64,000 nucleotides of DNA from Ramazzottius varieornatus (GCA_001949185.1 BDGG01000002.1:7964772-8028771), one strand, 5' to 3'. Counted from the first letter of the stretch, positions 1-12,097 are shown. A program made the numbers and translations. Notes: a model not told the origin generated them from the letters alone.

Positions 1-844
1 TTGGATTCTGGTGAAATGAACGACAGCGGATGATAAACATTCCCTGCGGACGATTAGTTTCTCCGCGATCTTGCTGAATCTCTGATTTTCTATTGACGGA
101 TCAATGAGCTCTTATTCCTAATGGATTTTTTACCGACTGAGTAAGTGACCAACACGGTGTTGTGCTCGGTGTGAGAATAAAGGACTGCGTTTTCCTTTTC
201 GACGGATATTTTCTGACGTATGAGGCTTCCTTGTCGATAGTGGAATGCCACCCGTAAACTCACCGTAAACTGTTATCCGTTTTACACGTCTCGTGATCTC
301 ACTCGAGCCTCTAGTTTGATATGAGTTTGATTGTCAAAGTCAATATACAGTCGATCACGGGAGAAGAATCGCGCTCGAAACGGAAGGCGGAAGTAATGAA
401 CTGCGAATTTGAAACAGAATTTCCAAGTGACTTTCTAGATTTTCTCAGGTGCTGTAGTAGTTACGCACGGCTTTTGTTTGAATGTAATTAGACAATGGAA
501 TAAGCGAGGGCTGGCAATTCAATCACACAACTGTGTTTGGCACGGCACGGCACGGCAGCAGTGCGAAGCTTCCTCCTTGCGTTCGATCTTCTACTCCGTC
601 AAGTCCCTCAAGAACTTTCCACATCGGCCGACATCTTCCAGTCCTTTTCTAAATCTCAAAACACTGCGTCACTCACATAACTTCGCCCGAAAGTATCTTC
701 CAACAGCTGTTTACGAAGAGCGAGCTCTTTGACTCTTCCGCTGAGCGAACTGCACTGCGTTCAGACGAACTCTTCGGCGCTGCGCTCTTTTCGTCTATAA
801 CGGTATAAGTTACGTGATCAAGAAAATGATGTACGAAATAGTTT
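1..844. other. no supported gene
   Basis: No open frame here resembles a known protein. Positions 540-557 hold a short GGCAC tandem repeat. If the PIG-Q gene on the minus strand has a further C-terminal exon it would lie here, but I could not identify one. Confidence 0.4.
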
Positions 845-2248
845 ACCACTGGCTCTCCAAATGAATACCTTCAACGGGGAGCTTCTCTATCCATCGACTA
901 GCAATTTTGAACGGAATCTGTAAGGCTCGGACCACAACGTGGAGCTACAAAAGAGCTCAGATTACTGCCGAATTCGATACAACTTCAAGCGAAACTAGCA
1001 CTTCTGCCATGTGCACGATCTCTCAAGCATAACTTACCGAAGCGAAAACGAAATAGAATGTCATGATGGTTGGCAAAAGGAACACGAAGACCATCATGAT
1101 AAGCGAGCCGACGAAAAGTTGATCCACCGAACTGCTGACATGGTCCACTCGTTCCCGAAGTGGATTCCACTTTTTGCCGCGGAAGAAACGACCGAGAGAT
1201 ACCAGCCCACGCAGCTGTATGTTGAACAACCTGCAACAGAGACGCTACAGAATGGCTATTACCAGACGCGTAAAAAATAAACGGGGAGAGTACCTGGCCA
1301 TGTAGATGTAAAAACAGTGGACGTGGACGGTGAACAAGGAAATGCAGTCCGCTATCAGCGCCGAATGAAACGACACTCCTAGAAGCCCGAAAGAGCACAG
1401 CAGCGAATCGTGTCCTTCCAAAAAGCTTGTGAGATATACAATGTACACTGCAATGTAAGTAAAGTTAAGCCTGTTGCGCTTTCACGAAACCAAACGTCCA
1501 GTGATCACCGCAAATAGCTACTTCCGGTCGAAACTTACTGGACCAACAGACACGCTTGACGTCACGGTGACAAAAAACGTCATCGTCCACTTCGACGATT
1601 TTCATCCTCTAAGAACAGTCTTTCAGAAAAACTGTCCTTAAAGACTCTCTCACTGCGCTTCGCAATTATAACCATGCTTCGTCTTCCCGGTGCACAAAAC
1701 GTACTTTGCCACAGGGAAATATGATGTTTGAAGAACGCTCCCAACGTGTGAGCTAACTCCTTGTTGAGTTTTAGACCGGCAGGATTATTCATCAGCCAGT
1801 CGATCACTCCAGTCAGGTTGAACACTCCACTCTGCGGAAGAAACCAAGGGAAATTCTGACTTGTCCCCGTTTGTGCATGTGCGCGGAAATAGTACTACCT
1901 TACCCGCAACATCTGAAGGCACGAGCCCAGAAGATTATTGCAATGGATACCACCGTCTTGCATGATCCACGAAACCAAACACCTCCCCAGGACCAGATCG
2001 AGGATCAGGCAGCAGCCTTTCCATGCCGATCCTCCAAATAACGGCTTGCCGCTCGATCCTACCGATGCGGACTTTGGGACAGATGGCTTGGGTTTTCCAA
2101 AGTACCGAGATAAGTTCCAGAAAAAACAGCAGCGAGAAGCCAGGACACGAACGACTTCGGAGATGTTGAGGATTTTCTGCCAGTCAAGTCGATGTCGCCA
2201 CCTCACTTCCCAACTGTCCATCGCATTATCCTCTGCTTCTTCCGTCAT
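845..2248 (-). CDS. PIGQ: PIG-Q (GPI1) type subunit of GPI-GlcNAc transferase, C-terminal half
   Basis: PIG-Q is a membrane subunit of the ER complex that transfers GlcNAc to phosphatidylinositol, the first step of GPI-anchor synthesis. Exons on the minus strand with matching phases: about 2248-1904, 1831-1705, 1447-1294, 1230-1038 and 944-847. The family hallmarks appear in order: DWLMNNPAGLKLN, FFKHHISLW, a hydrophobic stretch ending VHVHCFYIYMAR, FRGKKWNPLRERVD, VDQLFVGSL, then FVFLLPTIMTFYFVF. The first exon contains LDLVLGRCLVSW, matching the conserved segment just upstream in the family; its 5' limit is uncertain and it may be two exons. The last exon reads TGG TAA at 849-844, so it is either the stop or a GTAAAC donor. 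The N-terminal half of the family was not found between 2.3 and 3.8 kb, where it may be diverged or lost. Confidence 0.82.
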
Positions 2249-2285
2249 CCCTACGCGCTTCCGTATGATCCTTGACCCCCGCTAA

Positions 2286-3802
2286 GTGTGCCGACTTATA
2301 AGATGAAAAATACGCTTCCGACTTCAAAGTCCACAACAATCGATATCACTTTTCGATACAATGGCATAATCAGAGTGATGGCATAATGCTGTCCTTGTTG
2401 TGGATCAATCAATGCAACATTAGGTAAACCCAGTCAACCTACCTGACTGCTGTAATGCACGGCGATCTGTCTATGCGCCCAAAAACGTTACGCACCAGCA
2501 ACGCAGGGCGCGCTCTGCAAAATACTCTTTCGGTATCTACGTGCAAGTCATGTAGAACTATGAAGCTGTGCACGGCTCTGAAGAGGGGGTTTGAGGGGTT
2601 CAAAAACGCTGAAACAACGCTGCCTTGATTGGATGAATACAGGCAGAACTTTGACTGATCAAATTTGGAGCATTCGGTTTCTGACTTGTGTTTTCATTTT
2701 TTCCGCACTTGATTTTCTCCTAGCTCCTTCGCATCTTTCTTTAACCCCGAATCTTGGCTACGAAAAATGATCTTCCACTTGCGACACATTGTCACAGAAT
2801 ATTCTGGTGTGTCACCGGATTATTTATTTTACAGGGCAGCGGACTATGGCTTTCGGCAGTGTTTTCGACAGAAGGACCCATTCGAACTCTACCGCGGTCA
2901 GTCGACCTTAAAATAAATACCCCGCGTTAGTCCTCCTGGCTGACAAGAGAAATGCAAACATGGTACCCGGGTGATATACTGACTATTGACAGCGGCAGAC
3001 ACTGATCGAGATCAGAGCTGGCAACTTCTTCGTATGAACGCGCTTGAGAACTTCCTCGCAGCGATACACAAACGGACCGGAGGCAACCTCAAGCATAGAT
3101 TCTCACTTAAGCTCGCAAATGCGGACGCTGACAGCAGTCCACTACAGCTACGGCGTCTCCTCTACGCCTCCTGAATCTCCTTAGTCCTCGGGTACCTCTA
3201 CTGGCTCGGCACTGTCTGCATCCAGAGAGTTCGTAACATTATTAGAGCCTATGATTGTCTCGAAGGCAAGACGAATTTATTTGCAAGCAAGGTAAGGTTC
3301 TCGCATTGTGTTCCGAACTGTCTCGGTATTCTCCTGAACGGCTTCGCTTCGATCAAAACAATGCGGATCAAGTAAAAGGTTCCCTTGATCACCAGATAAC
3401 AATTACGAAACGGCGGCAAAGTTCAGTACCCAAAAGGTGCCGACACCAGGACGTCACCGAAAGTACAGTACTTACCCGCACCTAGGTGGCGCATTCGAAT
3501 TTTCGAGCAATGCTCTGAGCCGATTTTCTTGCCATTTGTTCACAGGTTTGAGTCGTTGTTTTCAACCGGAAACTGGAAGTTTCTCAGGTAACCACGGGAA
3601 ATGAATCAGCAAAGGTGTGCGGTTACCTCCATTGTACCGTTCAACTGAGAAAAATTCCGGTTACACTCTTCTCCGTTACTATCTCGGTGAGTCTACCACG
3701 CACAACCTTCCTGAGCGGAAGTTCAACCGAACTAATAGCATAGTTCGTGCAAGCTGACCAGCTCTCTACTTTGGTTCTCTACGTCGGAAGCTTTGGCGGG
3801 AG
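2286..3802. other. no supported gene
   Basis: About 1.5 kb upstream of the recognisable PIG-Q exons and of the ubiquitin-like gene. Short open frames exist on both strands, but none carries a recognisable motif. PIG-Q 5' exons could be hidden here. Confidence 0.35.
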
Positions 3803-5020
3803 ATGCCACCTGTGCCACCGTCCGCTGCTTCGCACCGCCAGGCACATAATCACGGTCACGGACACGAGCCAGCCCAAGCCGCTGCTGACCCCGCTGCTCC
3901 AGAGATTATCATGCCCACCAGCGGGAAAGCCAAGGACCTTGACGACTTTGATCCAGCCCTGGAGGCTGAGATTGATCAGTTTTACAAAGCCGTTCTTCCA
4001 GATGACGAGATCGTGGTTGCGCCTGGAGAAGAAAAATGGGAGGATGACGGCGAAGGTTTAGTAAGAGGTCTTCGAATGCCTTCTCTTGCTTGTTCACCTA
4101 GCTGTACCGTAAAGCGGTTTGCAGATTGTCTGAGGACGGTGCTCCATTCTGCAGGATCCCATACAACCAAAACATGGCGACGGACCAGACGAAACGACGA
4201 CTGATGCGCTGCCGCCACGTGTTCTACAACTCGAACTTCTTACACAGTCTGAGGAACGAAACGTCTTTGTTACGGTCCGTCGAATGTTCCAGTTCTTCGA
4301 GCTTCAACTGTGGGAGGTCCTTCCTGTGATCTCGCTGAAAGAAATGATGGAAGAGATGACCGAAGTATGTTACAGCTAAGCTATGGAATTACATTAGCTC
4401 TGCGTGATATTTTAGCGAAATGAACTTTTTCGAGGCAGGAGGCAATTGTGGTGTTGTGTATGTGTAGGTTTCTCCACAGGATATGAAACTGTACTTGAAA
4501 AACGGTACAATCCTGGATGACAATAAGCTTCTTCGGGATTACGGCATCAATGCTGATGTCCATACCGTCGGGAATCCCGCGGAACTGTTCGTTGGTTACC
4601 GCGTGGACCTGGACGAGCTCACAGAAGGTAAGGACTTCTTCCTCACGCTGTAATGGTGTACGCCGTGGTCTTTGGGGTGAGTTTTCGAAGTCTTGAGGCT
4701 TATGCGAAGATATTTCAGACGAGGCCGAGGATGAGGAAGAAGCGGAGAATGCTTTGGACGTATCGCCGGATTTTGAGTACTTCGAGACTGTCTCGGATAT
4801 TGATTTCACCAACGAGATTCTGCGTGACCGGGATTTTGACGAAGAGGAAGAAGATGTCTCCTACGATCCTAAGGTCCATAAGGTTATACAAGTACCAATG
4901 CGATTCACAGGCGACCCGATACCACCTGTAGGGTATAATCTTAAAGACATGAAGAAGATTCGAGGCGGCTTGAAAGATGTCGGGGAAGAGCAGAAGAACG
5001 TAGACACGACTTGTGGATGA
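3803..5020 (+). CDS. ubiquitin-like (elongin-B-like) domain protein with acidic flanks
   Basis: Four exons join in one frame: 3803-4060 (donor GTAAGAGG), 4155-4364 (donor GTATGT), 4468-4627 (donor GTAAGG) and 4719-5020 with TGA, giving about 309 residues. An alternative acceptor at 4480 drops six residues. Residues about 121-205 look like a ubiquitin fold of the elongin-B kind: a first strand NVFVTVRR, then KEMMEEMTEVSPQDMKLY, a turn DDNKLLRDYGI and a last strand ELFVGYRVD. The N-terminal 86 residues are Pro/Ala/His-rich then acidic. The C-terminal 100 residues are strongly acidic, then basic. Elongin B itself is about 118 residues and starts with the fold, so this is not a plain orthologue. 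I do not recognise the C-terminal part and assign no function. The last few residues depend on no further intron being present. Confidence 0.6.
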
Positions 5021-5706
5021 CCAGCAGGAAGAACAGGGTATGCTGATCGTCGAGGCCTCTCCCTCCTGTGCGAGGTACATTGTCCCAGAGCCTGCTCGCG
5101 ACCCGAACCCATACACGAAATGGCTGTACGCAGTTCATTCGTCGTTCTTTATTCAGGAAAGTGGAAAATGATATATTTTCGCTGCGGATATCTTTACGAG
5201 ATTTGGAAAGATTGTGACGGAAAGGACCGTTCTGCACTCATGGCATCTTGATCTCCAGTTTTTCCATTGAATGCTCGATTCAAACTAGAAAGTTCCCGAT
5301 GCCCTGCTGTTGCTGTTTACGACAGACCAAAGAGACTCTCCAGTCCAGAAGCAATAAACCACGGTAGCGTAATGGTGACACTTGGGTAGATTTGTCGGTA
5401 TGGTCTTAGCCGCCTTACTGATCTGTTATTATCGTGGTGGATATCAGGACTGTCGGTTTCGAGCGCAGGCGGACCCGTCAAGGATCGCATGCGTGGAAGA
5501 AAATCTGACAACACAGATTACGGAATCGCAGGTCGTGGAGACAACTCAGTGGCTCCTTGGGCAGCTGTCAGCATGCACGGCCGGACTTTAAGTGAGCCTT
5601 ATACGCGTACCCGACCTTATCCGCAGTATGATTTTCTACAGATGAAGTAGGAAGTGCATCGTTTCTCAGGTGTTATACGCGGCCAGCAATTTCCTTCAGT
5701 CCGTGA
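5021..5706. other. no supported gene
   Basis: Between the ubiquitin-like gene and the reverse-transcriptase remnant. I see no coding or structured signal; 5' parts of the retroelement may be here in unrecognisable form. Confidence 0.35.
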
Positions 5707-7358
5707 ATGTCTTCCGAATACTCGTTATTCTGGCAGAGCTATAGATTCCCGTCCAAGCTGATTTACGGACAGCGCACCCTGGGTTCGGCAAGTGGAGTCC
5801 AACAGGGTAATTCACTCGGCCCGATGTTGTTCTGTTTGGCCATCGAAGCCCTCAAGAAGCTCGTTTCCCTCTTCAACCTTTGGTACCTCGACGACGGGAC
5901 CATCGGTGGTGACTGCAATTAGGTTCTCGCGAATCTCTGCACCGTGATCTCCGAAGGAGCGAAAGTCGGCTTGGAGCTCAGCCCTTCGAAGTGCGAGCTC
6001 TTCATCCAGGGTGGCCATTCGAGCGAAACAGGAAGAATACGTAGAGCGTTCAACCTAGTCTGTCCTGGGATCCTGTTTCCGTCTCCGGCAGAACTAAGTC
6101 TCCTCGAAGCTCCCCTACTGGAAGAAGTACCGGAACCGGCCATCGACGAGAACAGAAGTAGGTTGTCAGTTTTGACATCAAGACTGAATCTTCTTTTTCC
6201 CCACCAGGCACTGTTCCTGCTGTAAAAACTGCCTGGGACTCCCGAAGGTGCTCTACGTCCTTCGCTGCTCTTCGACTTGGAAAGTTCCTGCAGCACTACA
6301 GGCCTTCAATGAGGTTCTTCGTCGGAGCGTGGCGGAGATTACGAACAACAAAATGGACGGCCCCACATGGCTCCAAGCTTCCTTGCCCGTTAGTATGGGA
6401 GGTTTGGGCATCAGATCCACAGAGAGGATCGCGCTTCCAGCCTTTATGGCTTCGATCCATCCTGTGCAGGCGCTGGTGCTCTCCATCTACCCGGAAAGCA
6501 ATCTGGATAGCGTCGTCAAAGACGGACTAGACCATTGGCCACATCTAACTTCCGCTGCGTTTTGCCCGTTCCCGCACTTCGCCAACAACAGCGTGCCTGG
6601 GACCTGCCTATTGTCACGGAGCAGTGTGGAACGCTTTTGGACCAGAGCGACATGACGAACAAAGCAAGGTTGATGGCCGTTTCAACCAAGACTTCCGGTG
6701 CCTGACTACACGACCTGCCTGCCTCGTCACTCGGGGATCTTCTGGAAGACAATACACTGCGGTTCAGCGTTAGGCTGCGGCTAGAATCATGCCTCTGTCA
6801 GCCTCATCTCTGCCGCTGTGGGAAAGTGGACGGCACAGTAGGCATGCCAGCCTGAACGAGTCGGTACGGAGCGCCCTCGTTTCTGCATAAGTCCCCGCGA
6901 TTCTAGAGTCTTCAGAGACGATGGACTCAGACCTGACGGGAAGACCATGATACCTCGGAGGTGAAAGAATTAGTCTGGGATGTGACGGTGGTTGACACAT
7001 GAACAAAGTCTTACGTCAGCAAAACGAGTGAGAAGGTCGGAGCTGCAGCTGAAGATGCCCAAGAGAGAAAGATCCAGAAATAAAAGGTATCGTCTCGCAG
7101 TACGGCTTCGTTTCTTTGGGATTCGAGACCTGCGGACCATGGAGACCAGCAGCGACGGAGTTGATCACTGCGATCGGGAAGAAGCTTGTTGAGGTTTCGT
7201 TTGGAAGCAGATCTGCTCAGTATTTTAAGCAGCGTTCGTCTCTTGACATACAACGCGGAAATACTGTTTGTGTTATGGGTACTTTGAAGGAGACTAGAGG
7301 ACTCCAAGAGTTATTTTATGTTTTAGATCTTGAAAAAGGAAAAACCGGGTCCTCATAA
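5707..7358 (+). mobile_element. decayed retroelement, reverse transcriptase to C-terminal domain
   Basis: Pieces of one open frame are spread over several reading frames. The polymerase part reads GVQQGNSLGPMLFCLAIEAL then WYLDDGTIGGD, the usual B-motif and active-site neighbourhood of reverse transcriptases. Next come LELSPSKCELF and a piece near 6587-6790 containing SWD-like and LRFSVRLRLESCLC segments. The C-terminal piece near 7116-7300 has GFETCGPWRPAATELI and LDIQRGNTVCVMGTL, which I recall as the tail of a reverse-transcriptase family common in marine invertebrates. Stops (for example the TAG near 5920) and frame changes show the copy is dead. No terminal repeats or target duplication were found. 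The 100 bp after it are AT-rich. Confidence 0.75.
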
Positions 7359-8041
7359 TTTTTTTATTTTAAATTAGTTTCTTGTTTTTATTACTGTCTT
7401 CTCTTGAAGAAAAAGTTATTTGTTTAAATAAAACATGTTTATTTCCTTCAGTACCGGCAGGCGTTCGTACAGCTCACTTCTCGCAGTCATCTGTAGTTTT
7501 AGGTGAGGACGATTACGAGAGTCGCATGACGATTGAATGGTTACAACTGTAAACGATTTGTCGGTCTTATATGCATACATAGTATCCTCTTGTTTTTTGA
7601 CTCTTTTCCATCCGGAAAATTTTGATACCTCCCGCGACTGGACATACGATGCATGGCCGGCCGGACAAACTTTCCCCTGCATTAATATAAGTGCAAGCTG
7701 TGAGCGAGCCGAAGGCGAAGCGCGCAGCTTGCCTTAAGGCCGAGCAGGATGGCAGACGGGTTTTCCGACTATGAATTCGTGACTTATAAGACTGAATAGA
7801 GCAAATCTTCTTCTGTCTGATGGTACTCATTGCTTACGAATAGTTAACCGGGAATGTTTAATAGAAGAGTTTGAACAAGGAAGTGAATGGGAATTTCTGA
7901 CTGACCAGTGGGCCAGTCAGCATTGCCCTGTCCACACAATTAGTTAGGTCCTCCATGACTGGAACAGAGCTGCGGAGAAGCTGAAAATGGTGTTTGGCAT
8001 GTAAGCCACCGATAATAGGCGAAGTTATTTGCTGTTACTTT

Positions 8042-8160
8042 TACTGTATACTCTCCCGAAATTCACGTACGTCACTCCCTTCAGAGTGTAGAACTAGACG
8101 GTAAGACCCCAATGATTTGAGAGTCAATGACGCACGTGAATTTCGGGAAAGCATACAGTA
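8042..8160. repeat. 119-bp miniature inverted-repeat element
   Basis: The left arm starts TACTGTATACTCTCCCGAAA and the right arm ends with its near-complement, TTTCGGGAAAGCATACAGTA. Complementarity runs about 34 bp on each side with three to four mismatches around a 50-bp centre that has no open frame. This fits a non-autonomous DNA transposon. The target duplication is at most TA. Confidence 0.7.
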
Positions 8161-8446
8161 TCAGTTCTTGAAGGTGCCGATCATTTCGGAAAGTAAATCA
8201 GTCAAGACGTTAGCAGGCTTCCAGTCAGTTATATTTGAAATGTTGGATACTCCCCGAAATTTTCGGCATTCTGTCTAAAGTATCCTATTGCAAACGGTTT
8301 TTTAGTATTCGTCTTATTTGGAAGGAAGAAAGAGTCGCAGAAACGCAGCTACGCACGCAAGTACAAAGTGCCGTGTTTGTGTGACCCGTAAGCACAAAAT
8401 ATGCGAAGACATGAGAACGCTTCTATAACACCGGTCGAAATGGTTT

Positions 8447-10433
8447 TTACGAAGATGACCTGGCAGATTGCGAATAACAGTGAAAGGCAGTGGAGAAGGC
8501 TTTGCAGAAAACGATCGGTGGCAGCCCAGTCCAGGATAGCGTTGATTGTATTAGGGGTGATCGGGTATTACGGTAGAGCACGCGCAGAAGCTCGGCGAGT
8601 CTGGTATCGTTGTCCTTCGGTACATCATGCTGAGCGAAGTTTTTCTGTTGGTGTTGACGGAGGCTTGGTGACGAGAGGACCGGAAAGGGGATCTTGAAGT
8701 CGCCGACTATTTCTGCGGACAACGGAGAGGGAGCTTCGTCCAGGGCTTCTAAGGCTTCTTGCAATTCTGGCAAGTTTTTCAAAGCCGGGTCTTGTGGGTC
8801 GACTAAGGCGGCTGGATGAGGAGCCGGCTGGTGACACCGACCATGGAAACGATGGCATGTTGGCGGTAGTAAGCGTGTCCCTGTGGACAAACGCTCCAGT
8901 AGGTGGCGTCGTGGTCGTCGGTATCGTAGAGCTCGAAACAGCAAGACTGTTGGTCCATGTGGGCGGCCATGCAATCCGCGCGAAACCAGCGAAGCCATTC
9001 TCCATGCCGATGGTTTGTTGGCTTGGATGCGGTTCACCATATAGCAAGGTTCCTCTGACGGTCCCGGATTTTGGTGGATGTGAAGCGGTTTGCGAGGTTT
9101 CTGGACATTCTGGATTCTGTAGCTCACAGGGCCGAGTTGAACGACGATCCACCTAGGACCATGCCAGTGATGCAAAAGCTTTGAGGTCAGACCGTTTTCT
9201 TGAGTTTTCCGATGAGTTCCTCCTCGCGGTATTTCGGTGGAGACCAGAGTAAAACTAAGTCGTTTGTGGAGAAGGACGTGTTTCTGACTTTTGCGTTAAG
9301 TGAATGGCTTCTCTGTCGTGTATTAGGTTTGATTCTTGCTGCGCGAGTTCTCGAATCTGGTTTACCCATGATTGACCGAGAGTGTGGTACGACTCCGCAT
9401 CGTCTACCCAATCATGCCCGTCAAAGCCGAGTGCGACATCTTGAGGGAGATTAGTTGACGTCCATAGACGAGTTCGAACGCGGTATACTTCGTTGTTTTC
9501 TGGTAGCAGAAGTTGAGGGCGAGTGCGTACTAGACAAGAGGCGGTCCCAGTCGCGGTGGTCTTTGCTAAGATAGTGGGGAATCTCTTCGCTGATGACACC
9601 ATTGTAGCTTTCAGTAAGGCCGTTACAGCGTGGATTGTAAGCGGTGGTAGTACGATGCTCGGTACCGGGCAGCTTAAGGACCTCTTGCATTTGGCCCGAA
9701 AGAAACTGAGAGCCCTTGTCGCTGACAAAAACCTTGGATGCGCCATGCCGCAGAACAATCGGTTGCCAGAAGAAATGGGCGGAAGCAGTGGAATCGTGAG
9801 CGCGAATCGCTCTGGTTTCGATCCATTTGGTGCGGTAGTCGACTGCCACAAGAAGGTAGCGGTTGCGTCTGCGCGACGAAAGGACCTTGGAAGTCTATGC
9901 CGGCGGTCTGGAATGGTCCGTCTACAGGGAGGTTGTAATTGACCAATAGGTCGTTGGTTCGGCGATTTCTTCAGCTGGCAAGATTGACAGCTGGCACAGT
10001 ATGTGGCCGCATCGTTCAGAAGGTTCGGCCAGTAGTAATTCGTAAAGAGGCGTTCAAAAGCTTGGGTAATGCCGAGATGATTTGAGTTATCGTGAGCTTC
10101 TCGAAGTATATCAGTCCGGTGGACTTTCGGAACGACCAGTTGTAGCCGAAGCTGGTTTTCTCGGTAGCCCATGCGGTAGATTCTGATGCCACAATCTTTT
10201 TTTACATTGAAGTAACCTGATGTTTCTGTGACCAAACCTCCGCCAACCGCCGCCTTGCCAGTCAAGCTAAGGGTTTTGCGAGGTGAACCCGATGTGCTGA
10301 TGTCGCACCAGCACAAACCATAAAAAAAATCCAGACAACCCTTTGATTTCCCCCGACGGAGAGGCGCGGCTGAATTAAACTTGGTTTTTGACTGGCGGTC
10401 CTGCTGTTTTCGGCTGCCTGTTAACTTTCGCAA
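8447..10433 (-). mobile_element. Ty3/gypsy pol remnant: integrase zinc finger, core and GPF/Y end
   Basis: Read on the minus strand, in order: an HHCC zinc-binding domain near 10130-9960 (HDNSNHLG ... YCASCQSCQL); the integrase catalytic core near 9849-9450, with the three acidic residues in VDYRTKW, VSDKGSQF and LTESYNGVI; a C-terminal segment near 9290-9190 (DLVLLWSPPKYREE); and a GPF/Y-like motif near 9170-9120 (WHGPRWIVVQLGPVSYRIQ). The domains are spread over all three frames, so the copy cannot be translated through. The order fits Ty3/gypsy. No long terminal repeats were recognised. Confidence 0.85.
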
Positions 10434-10902
10434 GATTTCGTTTTGAAAATTCTATTATTCCAGAAATTTCGATTTTCTCCGACGTATTGTTTATCTTGTT
10501 CATCCTGGTCCGTAAGGCATCCCCTGTTGGTCATTTGGGACACAAAGTGCCTTGGGAAGGGAGTTCGGGAGTCAGACGACGGAGAAGCACGGAGTCTGCG
10601 AAAACGTGAAGACAAGTTTTCGCAGCTGATGCAATTACCGCAAGTTGCTCGTACACCCTAATAATACTGCACCTATTTCCAAGGTATCGTATGCTTCTTC
10701 ATAATCGCTTTTCATACTAGAAGATCGCGAAGCCTCGTGGTGTCTGGCTTCTGATATCTGGAACTTCTCGCGTATGTCTTAGGCGGCAGTCGGGAGCCGG
10801 ATGTGTCCTCTCCAGCGATATCGCTCCCGATCCATCGATCACTCAATCGGGTAACGATAACGTTGTTCGAGTTGCATCGGTTGATTTTCTACAGTTTAGA
10901 AC

Positions 10903-11232
10903 TAGAGCCCTGCAGCCGTAGCTGAACCAGTGCTGCTTCTGCACTGCATCCGGTTTCCAGAAACTCAACTGCACTGCATCTGCAATTCTGTGTTTTCCAA
11001 ACTGCAACTGCACTGAACAGCATTTAAAAATTAAGAGTTCCTGCCCACCAACGGAAATGCAGGTCAAAAACAACGTAAACCTCGTTGTTTTACTGTGATG
11101 AACGGTGCAATTTTTTTCAAAACTGCAACCTCACTGCAACTGCATTTTCTCACCATTTCGGCGACTGCAACTGCAATGCATTGCAGTAAAATGCGGTGCA
11201 GTGCAGAACGTGCTGCATATTGCAGGGCTCTA
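10903..11232. repeat. hAT-like miniature element, 330 bp
   Basis: The ends are TAGAGCCCTGCA and TGCAGGGCTCTA, an exact 12-bp terminal inverted repeat. The flanking octamers TTTAGAAC (10895-10902) and TTTAGGGC (11233-11240) match at six of eight positions, as expected of an old 8-bp target duplication. The interior is a degenerate series of CTGCA/TGCAG words and has no open frame. It lies between the integrase and RNase H parts of the gypsy remnant, so it probably inserted after that element decayed or during its decay. Confidence 0.65.
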
Positions 11233-11824
11233 TTTAGGGCAGGCCAAACAGCCAGAATCCATACTGCTTCCTTACCACCTGGTCTTATGGTTTCAGGGCT
11301 CATCCAGGCGGGTCTGTTTCTCTTTTTTCGAAGTTGCTGGACCATCTTAGGTCAAGTCTGCATCTCACCTGGGTATCTTTGTCGTATCTTTCCTATCTTA
11401 CGCTGCTGTCGTCTTGAGCGATATCGCTTCCTCCGTTGGATTTCGTGCATCGAACTTTGTCACATGCCTAGAGTATAGTCTTAGATTTCTTGAATTTCTG
11501 CCTCGTTTCTTCTTTCTGTCATTGTTCGCGGATGTGAGGAGCAGCGGAGTAGGAAATAATAAAAATTATCATTTTGGGTTTTATTAGGGTTCCTATCCCA
11601 GTAAAAAAATTCAGAACTTTTGCATGTCCGACAAACTTATATTTCCCAGCGGTAAACTGATAATGTCATTTTCATGTCGTTATGGAGGTTACTTGTGGGT
11701 TGGTATCTGGACCATAGCTGAGACCTTGAGGATTCCCGAAGGTTTCAGCGACGTTTCTGATGGCTGTTGCAGTTTGGAAAACAGCACAGAATTGCAGATG
11801 CAGTGCAGTTGAGTTTCTGGAAAC
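10954..11824. repeat. TGCA-rich inverted duplication
   Basis: About 56 bp at 10954-11009 recur as a near-exact inverse at 11766-11824; both contain CTGCACTGCATCTGCAATTC or its complement. The left copy lies inside the hAT-like element and the right copy about 530 bp beyond it. A second partial copy of the same element in the opposite orientation would explain this. Confidence 0.6.
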
Positions 11825-11875
11825 AGGAAGAGCAGCCTGTTCTTGAGAACATAGCGGAGACCTCTCTGGCGGTGC

Positions 11876-12097
11876 TTAGATTCGTTTGTGGGTCCTTGAA
11901 GGAGAGAGATCGTCGGAGCGCAGAAGGAATCCTTCGCTTGTAGGTCTCGAAGGGATGGGGTGGAGACGGGTACAGTCAATGGCCATCAGGCCGACGAGCG
12001 CATTGTGGTTCGTCATGACGGTAAACCTTTTCGAGCCACCGAGGTAACTATGAAGTTCTTCCATTCCAACGAATGCACGAACAAAAACGCGCAACAC
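11876..12097 (-). mobile_element. Ty3/gypsy RNase H fragment
   Basis: The minus strand reads GMEELHSYLGGSKRFTVMTN then HNALVGLM, matching the stretch of Ty3/gypsy RNase H that normally reads F.V.TDH.AL..L. Here the Asp is Asn. It lies upstream, on the same strand, of the integrase remnant, in the domain order expected of one pol gene. The reverse transcriptase that should precede it was not recognised. Confidence 0.6.

Noticed and set aside
985-1398. 137-residue minus-strand frame at the PIG-Q locus
   Set aside because: It reads through introns in the wrong frame; the true exons are at 1447-1294 and 1230-1038.
8794-9942. plus-strand frames of 120-139 residues
   Set aside because: Reverse complement of the gypsy integrase region.
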